From Pseudomonadota bacterium (GTDB taxonomy: Bacteria > Desulfobacterota > Desulfobacteria > Desulfobacterales > RPRI01), in NCBI GenBank assembly GCA_018817425.1, contig JAHITX010000093.1, positions 30,283 through 94,282 on the forward strand: a stretch of DNA of 64,000 nucleotides, written 5' to 3'. This document shows positions 17,020 through 25,499 of this stretch, one piece after another. The translations under genes were made by a program, and so were the position numbers. Position 1 is the first letter of the stretch. Every line of letters starts with the position of its first letter. The notes beneath the pieces were generated by a model. That model was not told the DNA's origin. It did not search any database and saw only the letters and a program-made list of their open reading frames with translations.

Positions 17020-17982
17020 ATGAGCAAAAGATATCATTCAATAGACATAGCAGAATCAGAAATTGTTGCGGATTTAAGAAAGAAGAACAACAGGCCGCTG
17101 GTCATTGCCTGTAGCGGTCCATCGGTTGCCGAGGTCGATTATTATCGAATCCCTGGCAATCCTGTTATTTTCAGGATGAATCTGTTTTTTCTGGAACAGG
17201 ATTATCTTTTCGGAAAACATGTGGATGCATACTTCTGGGCGGTTTACCGAGAGGTCATACAGGATGAATTGTATGATTTAATTATTGACAAAAAATATAA
17301 CGTTGAAAATTATTTTTATCCGATGAAGCTGGTCGATGAAAACCGCTCGCACCGGCTTGAAATCGATAAAATTCATGAAAAAATCTTTCAACCGGCTTAT
17401 GATCATTGGAACCTCATGTCGACCGTTCCTGAAATTGCCAGAATCATGATGGTCCGCCCTATACCCACCGTTGGACTTCAGGCTCTTGCAACAGGACTCA
17501 TTCTGGGGTTCAAAGAAATTTATATCATTGGGATGGATTTTTATCAGTCGACAGACAAGAGATATGGCTATGAAATTCCGGATAGAATAAAATCAAAAAC
17601 ATCCCCCATGCACTTCAAGGTAGGTTATGAACAAAAAGCACATAGTTTTGAGAACGACACCTATGTGTTTTCAGTGCTCCAAAGACTGTTCCCGGAGGTA
17701 AAGATATATTCATTAGCCCCTCGATCATATCTTTCTGAATTAACCGGGCTTTCTCCTCTACGGGAAAAGGAGAATAATCTGTTTGTCAAAAAAAATATAA
17801 TTGGCACTTCAAGAAAAGAAAGTCGACCGATTAATGAAAATATCATTTTAAAAAGCAAAGGTCTTAAAAAAAAAATTATCCCTTTTATTTATGCGTTACT
17901 TAGTATTTTTGCCAAGTATAAATTCGGCAGGAAAGTTTTAATTCAGTTGAAGCATGATGTTTTCGGGAAATTGGAACTTTAA
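17020..17982 (+). CDS. GT42-like (CstI/CstII-type) sialyltransferase
   Basis: 320 residues. The N-terminal 240 align by eye with Campylobacter CstII-type alpha-2,3-sialyltransferases: VIACSGPSVAEVDYYRIP matches the CMP-binding GxGPSL...DY-R-P start, then VIFRMNLFFLEQDYLFGKHV. Further on are ALATGLILGFKEIYIIGMDF, an HSFENDTYVF segment holding the candidate catalytic histidine, and KIYSLAPRSYL. The last 80 residues are basic and poorly conserved, as in the membrane-associated tails of this family. With neuA and neuB nearby, transfer of a CMP-nonulosonate is the natural role. A Maf/DUF115-type relative is the alternative. Confidence 0.75.
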   Translation: MSKRYHSIDIAESEIVADLRKKNNRPLVIACSGPSVAEVDYYRIPGNPVIFRMNLFFLEQDYLFGKHVDAYFWAVYREVIQDELYDLIIDKKYNVENYFYPMKLVDENRSHRLEIDKIHEKIFQPAYDHWNLMSTVPEIARIMMVRPIPTVGLQALATGLILGFKEIYIIGMDFYQSTDKRYGYEIPDRIKSKTSPMHFKVGYEQKAHSFENDTYVFSVLQRLFPEVKIYSLAPRSYLSELTGLSPLREKENNLFVKKNIIGTSRKESRPINENIILKSKGLKKKIIPFIYALLSIFAKYKFGRKVLIQLKHDVFGKLEL

Positions 17983-17990
17983 TTAAAGAT

Positions 17991-18122
17991 GATGGACTCG
18001 TAAAAAGTCCTTTTCTCGTCATTCCCGTGTAAACGGGAATCCAGAAGTGGTTGTAAATACTGGATTCACACCTTCGTGGGAATGACAATTAAGAGGATTC
18101 GGCGACTTTTTACGAGTCCATC
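17991..18122. repeat. 132 bp inverted-repeat element (GATGGACTCG family)
   Basis: The termini are a perfect 19 bp inverted repeat: GATGGACTCGTAAAAAGTC (17991-18009) and GACTTTTTACGAGTCCATC (18104-18122). Inside is a 'gtcattcccg...gggaatccag' REP-like hairpin. AAAGAT flanks it directly on both sides, consistent with a 6 bp target duplication. No coding capacity. It separates the GT42-like gene from the phosphatase. Confidence 0.85.
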
Positions 18123-18149
18123 AAAGATGTTTCTGGAGAAGTATTTCTT

Positions 18150-18689
18150 TTGATTAAACGGATTCATACTAAAATCAGAATAATATGGTTTAAACATATA
18201 AAAAAACTGCATAAAAAGATTGTTGTTTTAATCTATGATTTTGATGGTGTCATGACAGACAATAAAGTTCTATTGAGTCAGGATGGGATAGAGCTTGTCC
18301 AGGTAACCCGGGCTGACGGTCTGGGCGTTGATATGATCAGAAATCTTGGCATAAAACAGATGATACTAAGTACTGAAACCAACCCGGTTGTCGGAAAAAG
18401 AGCGGAAAAACTCAGGATTGATGCGGTAACCGGTTGCAAAGACAAAAAAGAATATATTGACTCGTATTGTGCAAAAGAAGGCATAACGTTTGAAAATGTT
18501 CTTTATGTTGGAAATGATCTTAACGATCTTGAAGCGATGCAAAATGCCGGTTTTTCACTGGCGCCGAAAGATGCCCACCCTTTGATAAGAAAGACAGCCG
18601 ATTTGGTTACATGTGCAAAAGGAGGGCAGGGCGTAATCAAAGAGCTTGCCGAATGGTTGGTGGGCGAATATAAATGGCTGAAAAAATAA
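18150..18689 (+). CDS. KdsC-like HAD phosphatase
   Basis: A 179-residue C0-type haloacid dehalogenase phosphatase with motif I VLIYDFDGVMTDNKVLL, motif II LSTETN, the lysine helix GCKDKKEYID and motif III YVGNDLNDLEAM. These enzymes remove phosphate from KDO 8-phosphate or from 9-phosphorylated nonulosonates (Neu5Ac, KDN). Beside NeuA/NeuB the latter is more likely here. No ATG is available before the conserved core; TTG 18150 with GGAG upstream is the best start. Confidence 0.85.
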   Translation: MIKRIHTKIRIIWFKHIKKLHKKIVVLIYDFDGVMTDNKVLLSQDGIELVQVTRADGLGVDMIRNLGIKQMILSTETNPVVGKRAEKLRIDAVTGCKDKKEYIDSYCAKEGITFENVLYVGNDLNDLEAMQNAGFSLAPKDAHPLIRKTADLVTCAKGGQGVIKELAEWLVGEYKWLKK

Positions 18690-18740
18690 AAAAGACCAAT
18701 TGTTGCCTTAAGTATTAAAAATAATTAAGGGTGTTAAAAA

Positions 18741-19892
18741 GTGAATTTTGAAGGAGTAAGATATCTTGTGATCGGGGCGGGTTTTTTCGGCTCTGTGATT
18801 GCGGAACGAATTGCAAATGATAAAATGGAAAAAGTCATAGTGATTGATAAGCGATCACATTTAGGAGGTAATTGTTATTCTGAGATAGATGATGAGACGG
18901 GCATAGAGTTTCATAAATACGGTACTCACATATTTCATACCTCAAACGAGAAAGTATGGAACTACATCAACCGCTTTACCTCTTTCAATGGATACCGCCA
19001 TCAGGTACTTGCCGTATATAAAGACAAAGTCTATCAAATGCCTATCAACCTGGAAACTATCAATTCATTTTACGGCATTAATCTGAAGCCCTTTGAAGTG
19101 GATGGCTTTTTAAAATCTGAGATAGAAAAAGAAAGCTTTTCAATTCCTGACAACCTTGAACAAAAGGCGATCTTATCGGTTGGCAGGAGTTTGTATGACG
19201 CATTTATAAAGGGGTACACCGAAAAACAGTGGCAAAAGTCTCCGAGGCTTTTACCCGCATCAATAGTAGACAGGCTTCCTGTTAGAAAAAACTATGATGA
19301 GAATTATTTCTTTGATCAATGGCAAGGTATTCCGAGTCATGGATATAGCGATATTTTCAAAAGGATGTTGGATAACCAAAATATTTATTTGAATACAAAA
19401 GTGGACTATTTCGATATTGCCGATCAAGTTCCCGACACTTGCCGAATTATATATAGCGGTCCGATCGATAGATTTTTCAATTACAGGTTCGGAAAACTCG
19501 AATGGCGCAGTCTCGATTTTGAGCGGGAGGTTGTAGGCGTGGAGGATTTCCAAGGCACTTCGGTAATGAATTATCCTGAACTTTCCGTTTCGTATATACG
19601 TATTCATGAACCAAGGCATTTACATGTAGAAAGAGCTTACACCAAGGATAAAACGCTCATTTTTAGAGAATATCCTAAAGCGGATACAGGAGATAATCCT
19701 TATTATCCTGTCAATACCCCTGAGAATCAGAAAATATTTCAAAAATATGCCGATGAAAGCAAAAAAGTTCACAATGTCATTTTTGGAGGGCGTTTGGGTG
19801 AATACAGGTATTATGATATGGATCAGGCTATTGAATCGGCATTGAACATTTACGAGAATATAATTAAGGCCGGAAACTTAACTGCAATATGA
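18741..19892 (+). CDS. glf: UDP-galactopyranose mutase (first copy)
   Basis: Ring-contracts UDP-galactopyranose to UDP-galactofuranose with reduced FAD. The 383-residue protein has YLVIGAGFFGSVIAERIA, the HLGGNCYSEID loop, KYGTHIFHTSNEKVWNYI, GYTEKQWQKSPRLLPASIVDR and the C-terminal GRLGEYRYYDMDQAI typical of bacterial Glf. The start is GTG 18741. It is one of two Glf proteins in the window; this one has the canonical H-T-x-I-F-H-T segment. Confidence 0.95.
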   Translation: MNFEGVRYLVIGAGFFGSVIAERIANDKMEKVIVIDKRSHLGGNCYSEIDDETGIEFHKYGTHIFHTSNEKVWNYINRFTSFNGYRHQVLAVYKDKVYQMPINLETINSFYGINLKPFEVDGFLKSEIEKESFSIPDNLEQKAILSVGRSLYDAFIKGYTEKQWQKSPRLLPASIVDRLPVRKNYDENYFFDQWQGIPSHGYSDIFKRMLDNQNIYLNTKVDYFDIADQVPDTCRIIYSGPIDRFFNYRFGKLEWRSLDFEREVVGVEDFQGTSVMNYPELSVSYIRIHEPRHLHVERAYTKDKTLIFREYPKADTGDNPYYPVNTPENQKIFQKYADESKKVHNVIFGGRLGEYRYYDMDQAIESALNIYENIIKAGNLTAI

Positions 19893-19924
19893 AACCACTT
19901 TTTGATATTTTACGAGTGTAGATA

Positions 19925-20662
19925 ATGGAAGATGCCAATGAAAGCCTTGCTATTGTAATACCGGCCTATAATGAAGAAAGACTTATAGAAAAAACTGTGA
20001 GGGAATGGATTGAAAAACTGCGGAATCTTAAAATAGATTTTAAAATGCATGTTTATAATGATGGATCTACCGACAGTACTTTTTCCAGACTTGAAAAGCT
20101 CAAACATGATTATTCGGAATTAGTGATTCATAACAAAAAGAACAGTGGTCATGGCCCTACAATTCTTTTTGGTTACTTGGATAATTGCGAATGCCACTGG
20201 ATATTCCAGACGGATTCAGACCGGGAAATGGATCCTGAATATTTCAATAGTCTCTGGGAAAACAGGAAAAATTACGATTTTCTTATAGGGTGTAGAGATG
20301 GCAGGAGACAGCCACTTGCCCGCAAGATTGTCAGCGTCTTTTCACGTATGATTGTCCATGCATTTTACGGTAAAGGCGTATTTGATGTGAATTCTCCTTA
20401 TAGGCTTATGAGAGTATCCGTCTTTAAACCATATTTTTCTATTATTCCGACTGATACCTTTGCGCCGAATTTAATAATCAGCGGTATAGCTTCTTTAAAA
20501 AAAATGCGGATTCTGGAATGTTTAGTGCCCCAAGTTGGACGAAAATCAGGACAAGTAACCTTGGATTCGAGTATGCGAATACTGCTCAAAGCCTCTTTTA
20601 CTTCCTTTGTCCAGACCATCAAGTTTCGATTTGATATATGTTGTAATGATGCAAGACCATAG
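19925..20662 (+). CDS. GT2 glycosyltransferase (polyprenyl-phosphate type)
   Basis: A 245-residue GT-A enzyme: AIVIPAYNEERLIEKTVREW at the N-terminus, VYNDGSTDSTF, and FQTDSDREMDPEYF with the DSD metal motif. There are no clear membrane helices, unlike the gene at 5308. It probably makes a polyprenyl-phosphate sugar for the polytopic transferase encoded 90 bases downstream; this is inferred from pairing and length. Confidence 0.82.
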   Translation: MEDANESLAIVIPAYNEERLIEKTVREWIEKLRNLKIDFKMHVYNDGSTDSTFSRLEKLKHDYSELVIHNKKNSGHGPTILFGYLDNCECHWIFQTDSDREMDPEYFNSLWENRKNYDFLIGCRDGRRQPLARKIVSVFSRMIVHAFYGKGVFDVNSPYRLMRVSVFKPYFSIIPTDTFAPNLIISGIASLKKMRILECLVPQVGRKSGQVTLDSSMRILLKASFTSFVQTIKFRFDICCNDARP

Positions 20663-20752
20663 GACAAATTGTGCGGATAAAGATATGAATCATCTGTATA
20701 GTTGGAAAGAATGTGCGGCATTCGATATTGATCAGGTAGTGAAGCTTATATT

Positions 20753-22336
20753 GTGAAATGTTTTGATACTGGGTCAATATCCCGGATGGTTTCTAAAACC
20801 AGCTATTACTTTGGAATGCAAATATTATTGGTATTTATTTTTACCATACTTTTGCATTTAGGCACATTTGCCGGTCTTGATACTGATTTTCAGGCTTATG
20901 CCTTGTATTCCAAACTTATCTGGAATGGGCAGATACCCTATGTTGATTTTTTCTCACATAAACCCCCTCTTTATTTCTATCTGCTTTTACCGGGAAATAT
21001 GACTGGCGGCAGTCTGTTTTCATTTTTTGCCGTTCACTTAATTTGTGTCAGCTTGTTAAATTGTTTAATATTTTATTATGCCGCGAATATGAGAAAGGAA
21101 TATAGTTTAATTAGAGGGGTATATGCGTGGCTGTTTTTTAATATGATCACAGTAGTCCAGTTTTTTGGATATGGCAATCTGAATGGGAGTATAGTTTATG
21201 TTTCAATTGGTTTTAATCTGATTAGCTTTATTTTATTAGCAACAGTGAAGACGAATATTGAAGCAGGTCGGGATAATTTACTGTTGGTATTTTTTGCGGG
21301 TGTTTGCAGCGGATTGAGTTTTTTAACCCGGTTTGGAATGGCTCCCAATATTATATTTATTATGCTTTTAATGTATCTGATATTTCAAAAGAAATATTCA
21401 GGAAAAGATATTATTGCATTGACGGTTTGCTATGGTATTGGATTTTTTATACCCGTGGCTGTAATTCTATATGTTTTGGGCTTTCCTTTCAAAATAATAT
21501 ATGAACAATTAATCGTTTATAATTCTCTTTATTCTCATTTAGGCAAAAGCACATTTGCTTTATTGCAAATATTTGGCAGACCTTTAATATATGGAGTATA
21601 TCTAATAAAATATGCAAAGCCGTTAATAATCATTTGCTTTCTGGCTCTTTCTTATTCTTTATATGCAAATAAAAAAGAGGATGGGAAGTTTGTCTTTATT
21701 AAAAATGCAAATCGGCTTTTTAAGAACTCGGTTGTTGTTTGGCTTGTTATTTATTTGTTAGCCGAGTTGTTCATGGTGGCATTACAGGGTACAGGCCTCA
21801 AACAATATCCTTTTTTTGCTGTTTTTGTTCCATTGTCTTTGCTTGCCGCCCTGTCATTGGAATATATTATAAAAATAAATAAAATATTATCAAGTCAATT
21901 TGTGTTCAGAATATTTGTAACACTTTTCTTAATACAGTTTGGAGTAGCTTTTTACCATGCCGGGGACCGCTTGGTCTCAGTCCTGAAGTGGCCTGAATCT
22001 CAATTGGCTAGTGAAATTAAGAGATATGCAAAAAACAATCACGATCTGTTTACCTTGAACTTTCAGGGGTATATCTATCTTGAAACAGGTTTGATTCCTC
22101 CGGTTACCCGAAACTGTTATATTGATTCGCATTGGAATTATTTTGATAAAAGACCTGACCTTGAACGTTATATCTGGCAAGGACTTGAGGATAATCTTCC
22201 AGCTGTGGTGACTAGAGCAGTGAAAAATACTATCCCGGATTCTGCAGTTTTGTTCATGTCACACTATCGTGAAGTTGGTGTTTATCCGACTAATTATAGC
22301 GGAGATACAATGTTGTATATCCGCAAAGAACTGTAA
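20753..22336 (+). CDS. Polytopic GT-C family glycosyltransferase
   Basis: A 527-residue membrane protein with about eleven helices. The first external loop contains DTDFQAYALYSKLIWNGQ, followed by YVDFFSHKPPLYFYLLLPG, an acidic/KPPL pattern typical of GT39/ArnT-like enzymes using lipid-phosphate sugars. The C-terminal 120 residues are a periplasmic domain. The start is GTG 20753, with ATG 20786 as alternative. Paired with the GT2 gene just before it. Confidence 0.8.
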   Translation: MKCFDTGSISRMVSKTSYYFGMQILLVFIFTILLHLGTFAGLDTDFQAYALYSKLIWNGQIPYVDFFSHKPPLYFYLLLPGNMTGGSLFSFFAVHLICVSLLNCLIFYYAANMRKEYSLIRGVYAWLFFNMITVVQFFGYGNLNGSIVYVSIGFNLISFILLATVKTNIEAGRDNLLLVFFAGVCSGLSFLTRFGMAPNIIFIMLLMYLIFQKKYSGKDIIALTVCYGIGFFIPVAVILYVLGFPFKIIYEQLIVYNSLYSHLGKSTFALLQIFGRPLIYGVYLIKYAKPLIIICFLALSYSLYANKKEDGKFVFIKNANRLFKNSVVVWLVIYLLAELFMVALQGTGLKQYPFFAVFVPLSLLAALSLEYIIKINKILSSQFVFRIFVTLFLIQFGVAFYHAGDRLVSVLKWPESQLASEIKRYAKNNHDLFTLNFQGYIYLETGLIPPVTRNCYIDSHWNYFDKRPDLERYIWQGLEDNLPAVVTRAVKNTIPDSAVLFMSHYREVGVYPTNYSGDTMLYIRKEL

Positions 22337-22369
22337 AGTTCAAAGCAAATTATACTTATGGAGGGCAAG

Positions 22370-23209
22370 ATGAGTATTTTTATTATCGCTGAGATTGGCA
22401 TCAATCATAATGGGGATGTCAATATAGCAAAAAAATTGATTGACGGGGCGTTTTTTGCCGGTTGTGATGCGGTGAAATTTCAAAAAAGGACTATCGAGAA
22501 GGTTTATTCCAAAGAAGAACTGGACAAGCCAAGAGAGAGCCCTTGGGGAACGACAAACTACGAACAAAAACTGGGACTGGAATTCGGTGAAAAAGAATAC
22601 TTTGAAATCGATAGTTTTTGTAAGGAGAAGGGCATCGTCTGGTTTGCTTCTGCATGGGATGTTGAGAGCCAGCTTTTTGTGCAAAAATTCAATTTGAAAT
22701 ATAATAAAATCGCCTCGGCAATGCTGAATCACAAAAAACTGATAGAAACAGTAGCTAAGGAGAAGAAATACACTTTTATATCTACAGGCATGAGTACGAT
22801 GGATGAAATTGAAAATGTAATTGAAATATTTAAAAGCCATCAATGTCCATTTGAGTTGATGCATTGTACCAGCACATATCCTATGCGTGTTGAGGATGCA
22901 AATTTGCTCATGATTCCGGAGCTGAAAAAGCGTTTTAACTGTAAGGTCGGCTATAGCGGGCATGAAGTTGGTTTAGCGGTAACAATGGGTGCGGTCGGAT
23001 TGGGAGCCACCTCGGTCGAAAGACATATTGCTCTCGACAGGGCTATGTATGGTTCGGATCAGGCGGCATCCGTTGAAATAATGGGATTCCATCGGCTCGT
23101 TCAATACATACGAACGATAGAAAAAGCTTTCGGAAATGGTGTGAAACAAATTACACCTGAGGAAAAATCGATAAAACAAAAATTGGCAAGATCCGAAGAT
23201 TACTCATGA
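22370..23209 (+). CDS. NeuB-family nonulosonate synthase lacking the SAF domain
   Basis: Condenses phosphoenolpyruvate with a hexosamine-type sugar (free or 6-phosphate) to a 9-carbon sialic-type acid. The NeuB TIM barrel is complete: IAEIGINHNGDVNIAKKLID, CDAVKFQKRTIEKVYSKEEL, STGMSTMDEIENVI, MHCTSTYPM, GYSGHEVGLAVTMGAVGLGA and the ERHIALDRAMYGSDQAAS signature. ATG 22370 (GGAGG five bases upstream) gives 279 residues. Typical NeuB proteins are about 340-350 because of a C-terminal antifreeze-like SAF domain, which is absent here. The end overlaps neuA (ATGA), so this is a real stop, not a frameshift. Confidence 0.9.
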   Translation: MSIFIIAEIGINHNGDVNIAKKLIDGAFFAGCDAVKFQKRTIEKVYSKEELDKPRESPWGTTNYEQKLGLEFGEKEYFEIDSFCKEKGIVWFASAWDVESQLFVQKFNLKYNKIASAMLNHKKLIETVAKEKKYTFISTGMSTMDEIENVIEIFKSHQCPFELMHCTSTYPMRVEDANLLMIPELKKRFNCKVGYSGHEVGLAVTMGAVGLGATSVERHIALDRAMYGSDQAASVEIMGFHRLVQYIRTIEKAFGNGVKQITPEEKSIKQKLARSEDYS

Positions 23210-23940
23210 AAGTCGTTGGGTTAATTCCGGCAAGAGGCGGCAGTAAAAGTATTCCTCATAAAAATATTATTCAACTCGGTGGCCATCCGCTGATTGCTTA
23301 TTCAATAACGGCCTCAAAGTTATCCCAGCTGATAAATGAAACTGTTGTCAGTACCGATTCTGAACAAATAGCCGATATTGCAGTTGAATATGGTGCAGAT
23401 GTTCCTTTTTTACGTCCGGCCGAAATCTCACAAGATGATTCACTGGATATTGAATTATTCAGACATTATCTGATGTATCTGGAGAAAAACTCAATTAAAC
23501 TTCCTGATCTTATAGTGCATTTGCGTCCGACTACTCCTTTGCGCGATCCGGAAATCATTGATGCCGCAATACGTTATATGCTCGAAAACGAGAAACCCAC
23601 AGCGCTTCGGTCTGCCCATAAAACCCATCTTACTCCATACAAAATGTTTTACATGGAAGAAGAGTTTATGATTCCTTTTTTAAAATACGAAGGAATAAAA
23701 GAATCTTATAATCTGCCGCGTCAATTTTTTAAGGATTGTTATTTGCCAAATGGTTATGTTGATATTGTAAGGCCCTCGATAATTAATAATTCGGGAATGC
23801 TTCATGGTGAAAGGATTAAATTGTGGCCAACAGAGCCGGTTCCAGATATAGATGTTTTCAATGATTTAGATTCAGCTCGAATAGTTTTAAAAGACAAGGA
23901 TTATTTGCAAATCAGAAAATATTTGGAAAGCTGCCCATGA
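23206..23940 (+). CDS. neuA: CMP-nonulosonate cytidylyltransferase (NeuA-like)
   Basis: Activates the nonulosonic acid with CTP. The 244-residue protein starts with the nucleotide-binding motif LIPARGGSKSIPHKNI, followed by SITASKLSQLINETVVSTDS, the VHLRPTTPLRDPEIIDAAI segment and the DIDVFNDLDSARI end. It overlaps neuB and the following methyltransferase by four bases, so the three are translationally coupled. The exact acid (Neu, Leg, Pse, KDN) cannot be read from the sequence. Confidence 0.9.
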   Translation: MKVVGLIPARGGSKSIPHKNIIQLGGHPLIAYSITASKLSQLINETVVSTDSEQIADIAVEYGADVPFLRPAEISQDDSLDIELFRHYLMYLEKNSIKLPDLIVHLRPTTPLRDPEIIDAAIRYMLENEKPTALRSAHKTHLTPYKMFYMEEEFMIPFLKYEGIKESYNLPRQFFKDCYLPNGYVDIVRPSIINNSGMLHGERIKLWPTEPVPDIDVFNDLDSARIVLKDKDYLQIRKYLESCP

Positions 23941-24635
23941 CTGATTATTTAAAAACGATATATTTCAGAGAGGAAATGGGGATTAATGATTATCCTCAAC
24001 TAATGTGTAACCACATAGCAAAGGTATGTTTTGGAAAAAATGTAAATGGTAAAAAGATTCTTGATATAGGATGTGGTAAGGGGAATCATTTGACCGGTTT
24101 TTCGAGATGCGGCATGGAAGCCTATGGTCTGGACAAAAGAGATGAATGCATTGAATCAGGAAGAGATTTCAAAGTTGAATATTGTGATATTGAAAATGAG
24201 CCCTTCCCCTTTGAAGGTAATTATTTTGATTATATATTTTCAAAGTCAGTTCTGGAACATGTCTGGAACACGGATAATTTTTTGCAACAGAGTCTTCACG
24301 TCTTAAAGCCTGGCGGAATGGCCGTATTTATGACACCGGATTGGAGAAGTCAATGCAGTTTTTTCTGGGATGATTATACCCATGTCAAGGCCTTTACTCG
24401 CAAGTCATTACAAAACGCGATGATCATCAATGGCTACAGTAATGTAGATTGTTCATACTTTCTTCAATTACCTGTCGTGTGGAAATATCCTTGGTTTGAA
24501 TTCGTGACCAAAGTTATTGCTTTGTTACCTGAATGTTTTAAATGGAAAGACAAAAACGAAAGCCAACACCGGGCGTTAATACGGTTTTCAAAAGAAAAAA
24601 TGCTTCTTTCGACAGGAAAAAAGCCAAATGGTTGA
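23937..24635 (+). CDS. SAM-dependent methyltransferase
   Basis: A 232-residue class I methyltransferase: motif I ILDIGCGKGNHLTGFSRCG, DIENEPFPFEGNYFDYIFSK, and VLEHVWNTDNFLQQSLHVL followed by the KPGG motif. It lies in the middle of the nonulosonate operon with overlaps on both sides, so methylation of the sugar or of the glycan end is plausible. The acceptor is unknown. Confidence 0.85.
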   Translation: MTDYLKTIYFREEMGINDYPQLMCNHIAKVCFGKNVNGKKILDIGCGKGNHLTGFSRCGMEAYGLDKRDECIESGRDFKVEYCDIENEPFPFEGNYFDYIFSKSVLEHVWNTDNFLQQSLHVLKPGGMAVFMTPDWRSQCSFFWDDYTHVKAFTRKSLQNAMIINGYSNVDCSYFLQLPVVWKYPWFEFVTKVIALLPECFKWKDKNESQHRALIRFSKEKMLLSTGKKPNG

Positions 24636-25470
24636 TTTTGGTATTATGCAAGGCAGGATTTTGCCTGAAGATTTAAACTTGCTTCAGGTATTTCCCCGGT
24701 CACAGTGGGAAAACGAGATGGTGAATGCAAGGGAGCTTGGTTTCGATACTGTTGAATTGCTATATGATAAATCCATGATACTTCGAAATTTACTTGAAGT
24801 ACCTGAAAACTTAGAAAAGCTGGGCATTTTAAAAAAAGGTTCAATTAATAATGCCAGGATTTTGTCAAAATCCATCTGTCTGGACTATTTAACAGAACTG
24901 TCGATCTTTGATTCTTCTCAAAAAAAAATGTTTTGGGGTTCCATTATCGGCCTAACAAAACAACTTGCAGGGACAACGATTAGTATTTTCGTGATCCCTT
25001 TTTTAGAAAAAAACAATCTGTCATCGGCTGCACAATTAGACAAATTAGTTAGCTTGTTGGATAGCCTGAATATAGACAAGATAGGAGGCCAATTTGGAAT
25101 CAAATACTGTCTTGAGCTAAACCTTCCTGCTTCAGTTATTAAAAATGCTTTCGATCAGTCCGGTTTCAAAAATATAAAGCTTTGTTATGATACTGGTAAT
25201 GCACGTTCTCAAGGTTATCTGCCGGAAGTTGAGATTGATAACCTCGGAGACGTTATTTATCATGTTCATATAAAAGACAGAAGCGTCGGGGGGCCGAACG
25301 TTATGCTCGGTAAAGGTGATGTCGATTTTGAAGCTGGCTTCAAATCATTTGAACGAATAGGATATGATGGATTGATGGTACTTGAAACTCCATATTCAAT
25401 ATCCCCCGCTAAAGAAGCTCAAACGAATTTAAGTTATATAAAACAATATATCGCCAAAAAAAATGAGTAA
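24628..25470 (+). CDS. Sugar phosphate isomerase/epimerase-like TIM-barrel protein
   Basis: 280 residues resembling the xylose-isomerase-like TIM barrels (AP endonuclease family 2): FGIMQGRILPED at the start, ELGFDTVELLYD, CYDTGNARSQGYLPEVEI, YHVHIKDRSVGGPNVMLGKG and MVLETPYS, with histidine, aspartate and glutamate residues at the barrel ends that would bind a metal. It overlaps the methyltransferase by eight bases. It likely epimerises or isomerises a sugar in this pathway; the substrate is not known. Confidence 0.82.
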   Translation: MVDFGIMQGRILPEDLNLLQVFPRSQWENEMVNARELGFDTVELLYDKSMILRNLLEVPENLEKLGILKKGSINNARILSKSICLDYLTELSIFDSSQKKMFWGSIIGLTKQLAGTTISIFVIPFLEKNNLSSAAQLDKLVSLLDSLNIDKIGGQFGIKYCLELNLPASVIKNAFDQSGFKNIKLCYDTGNARSQGYLPEVEIDNLGDVIYHVHIKDRSVGGPNVMLGKGDVDFEAGFKSFERIGYDGLMVLETPYSISPAKEAQTNLSYIKQYIAKKNE

Positions 25471-25499
25471 CAGAACCTGCCGGAAACTGACAAAATTAT

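Noticed and set aside
20649..20756. A 35-codon frame between the GT2 and GT-C genes
   Set aside because: No ribosome site and no recognisable motif; it overlaps the next start and is too short to support as a gene.
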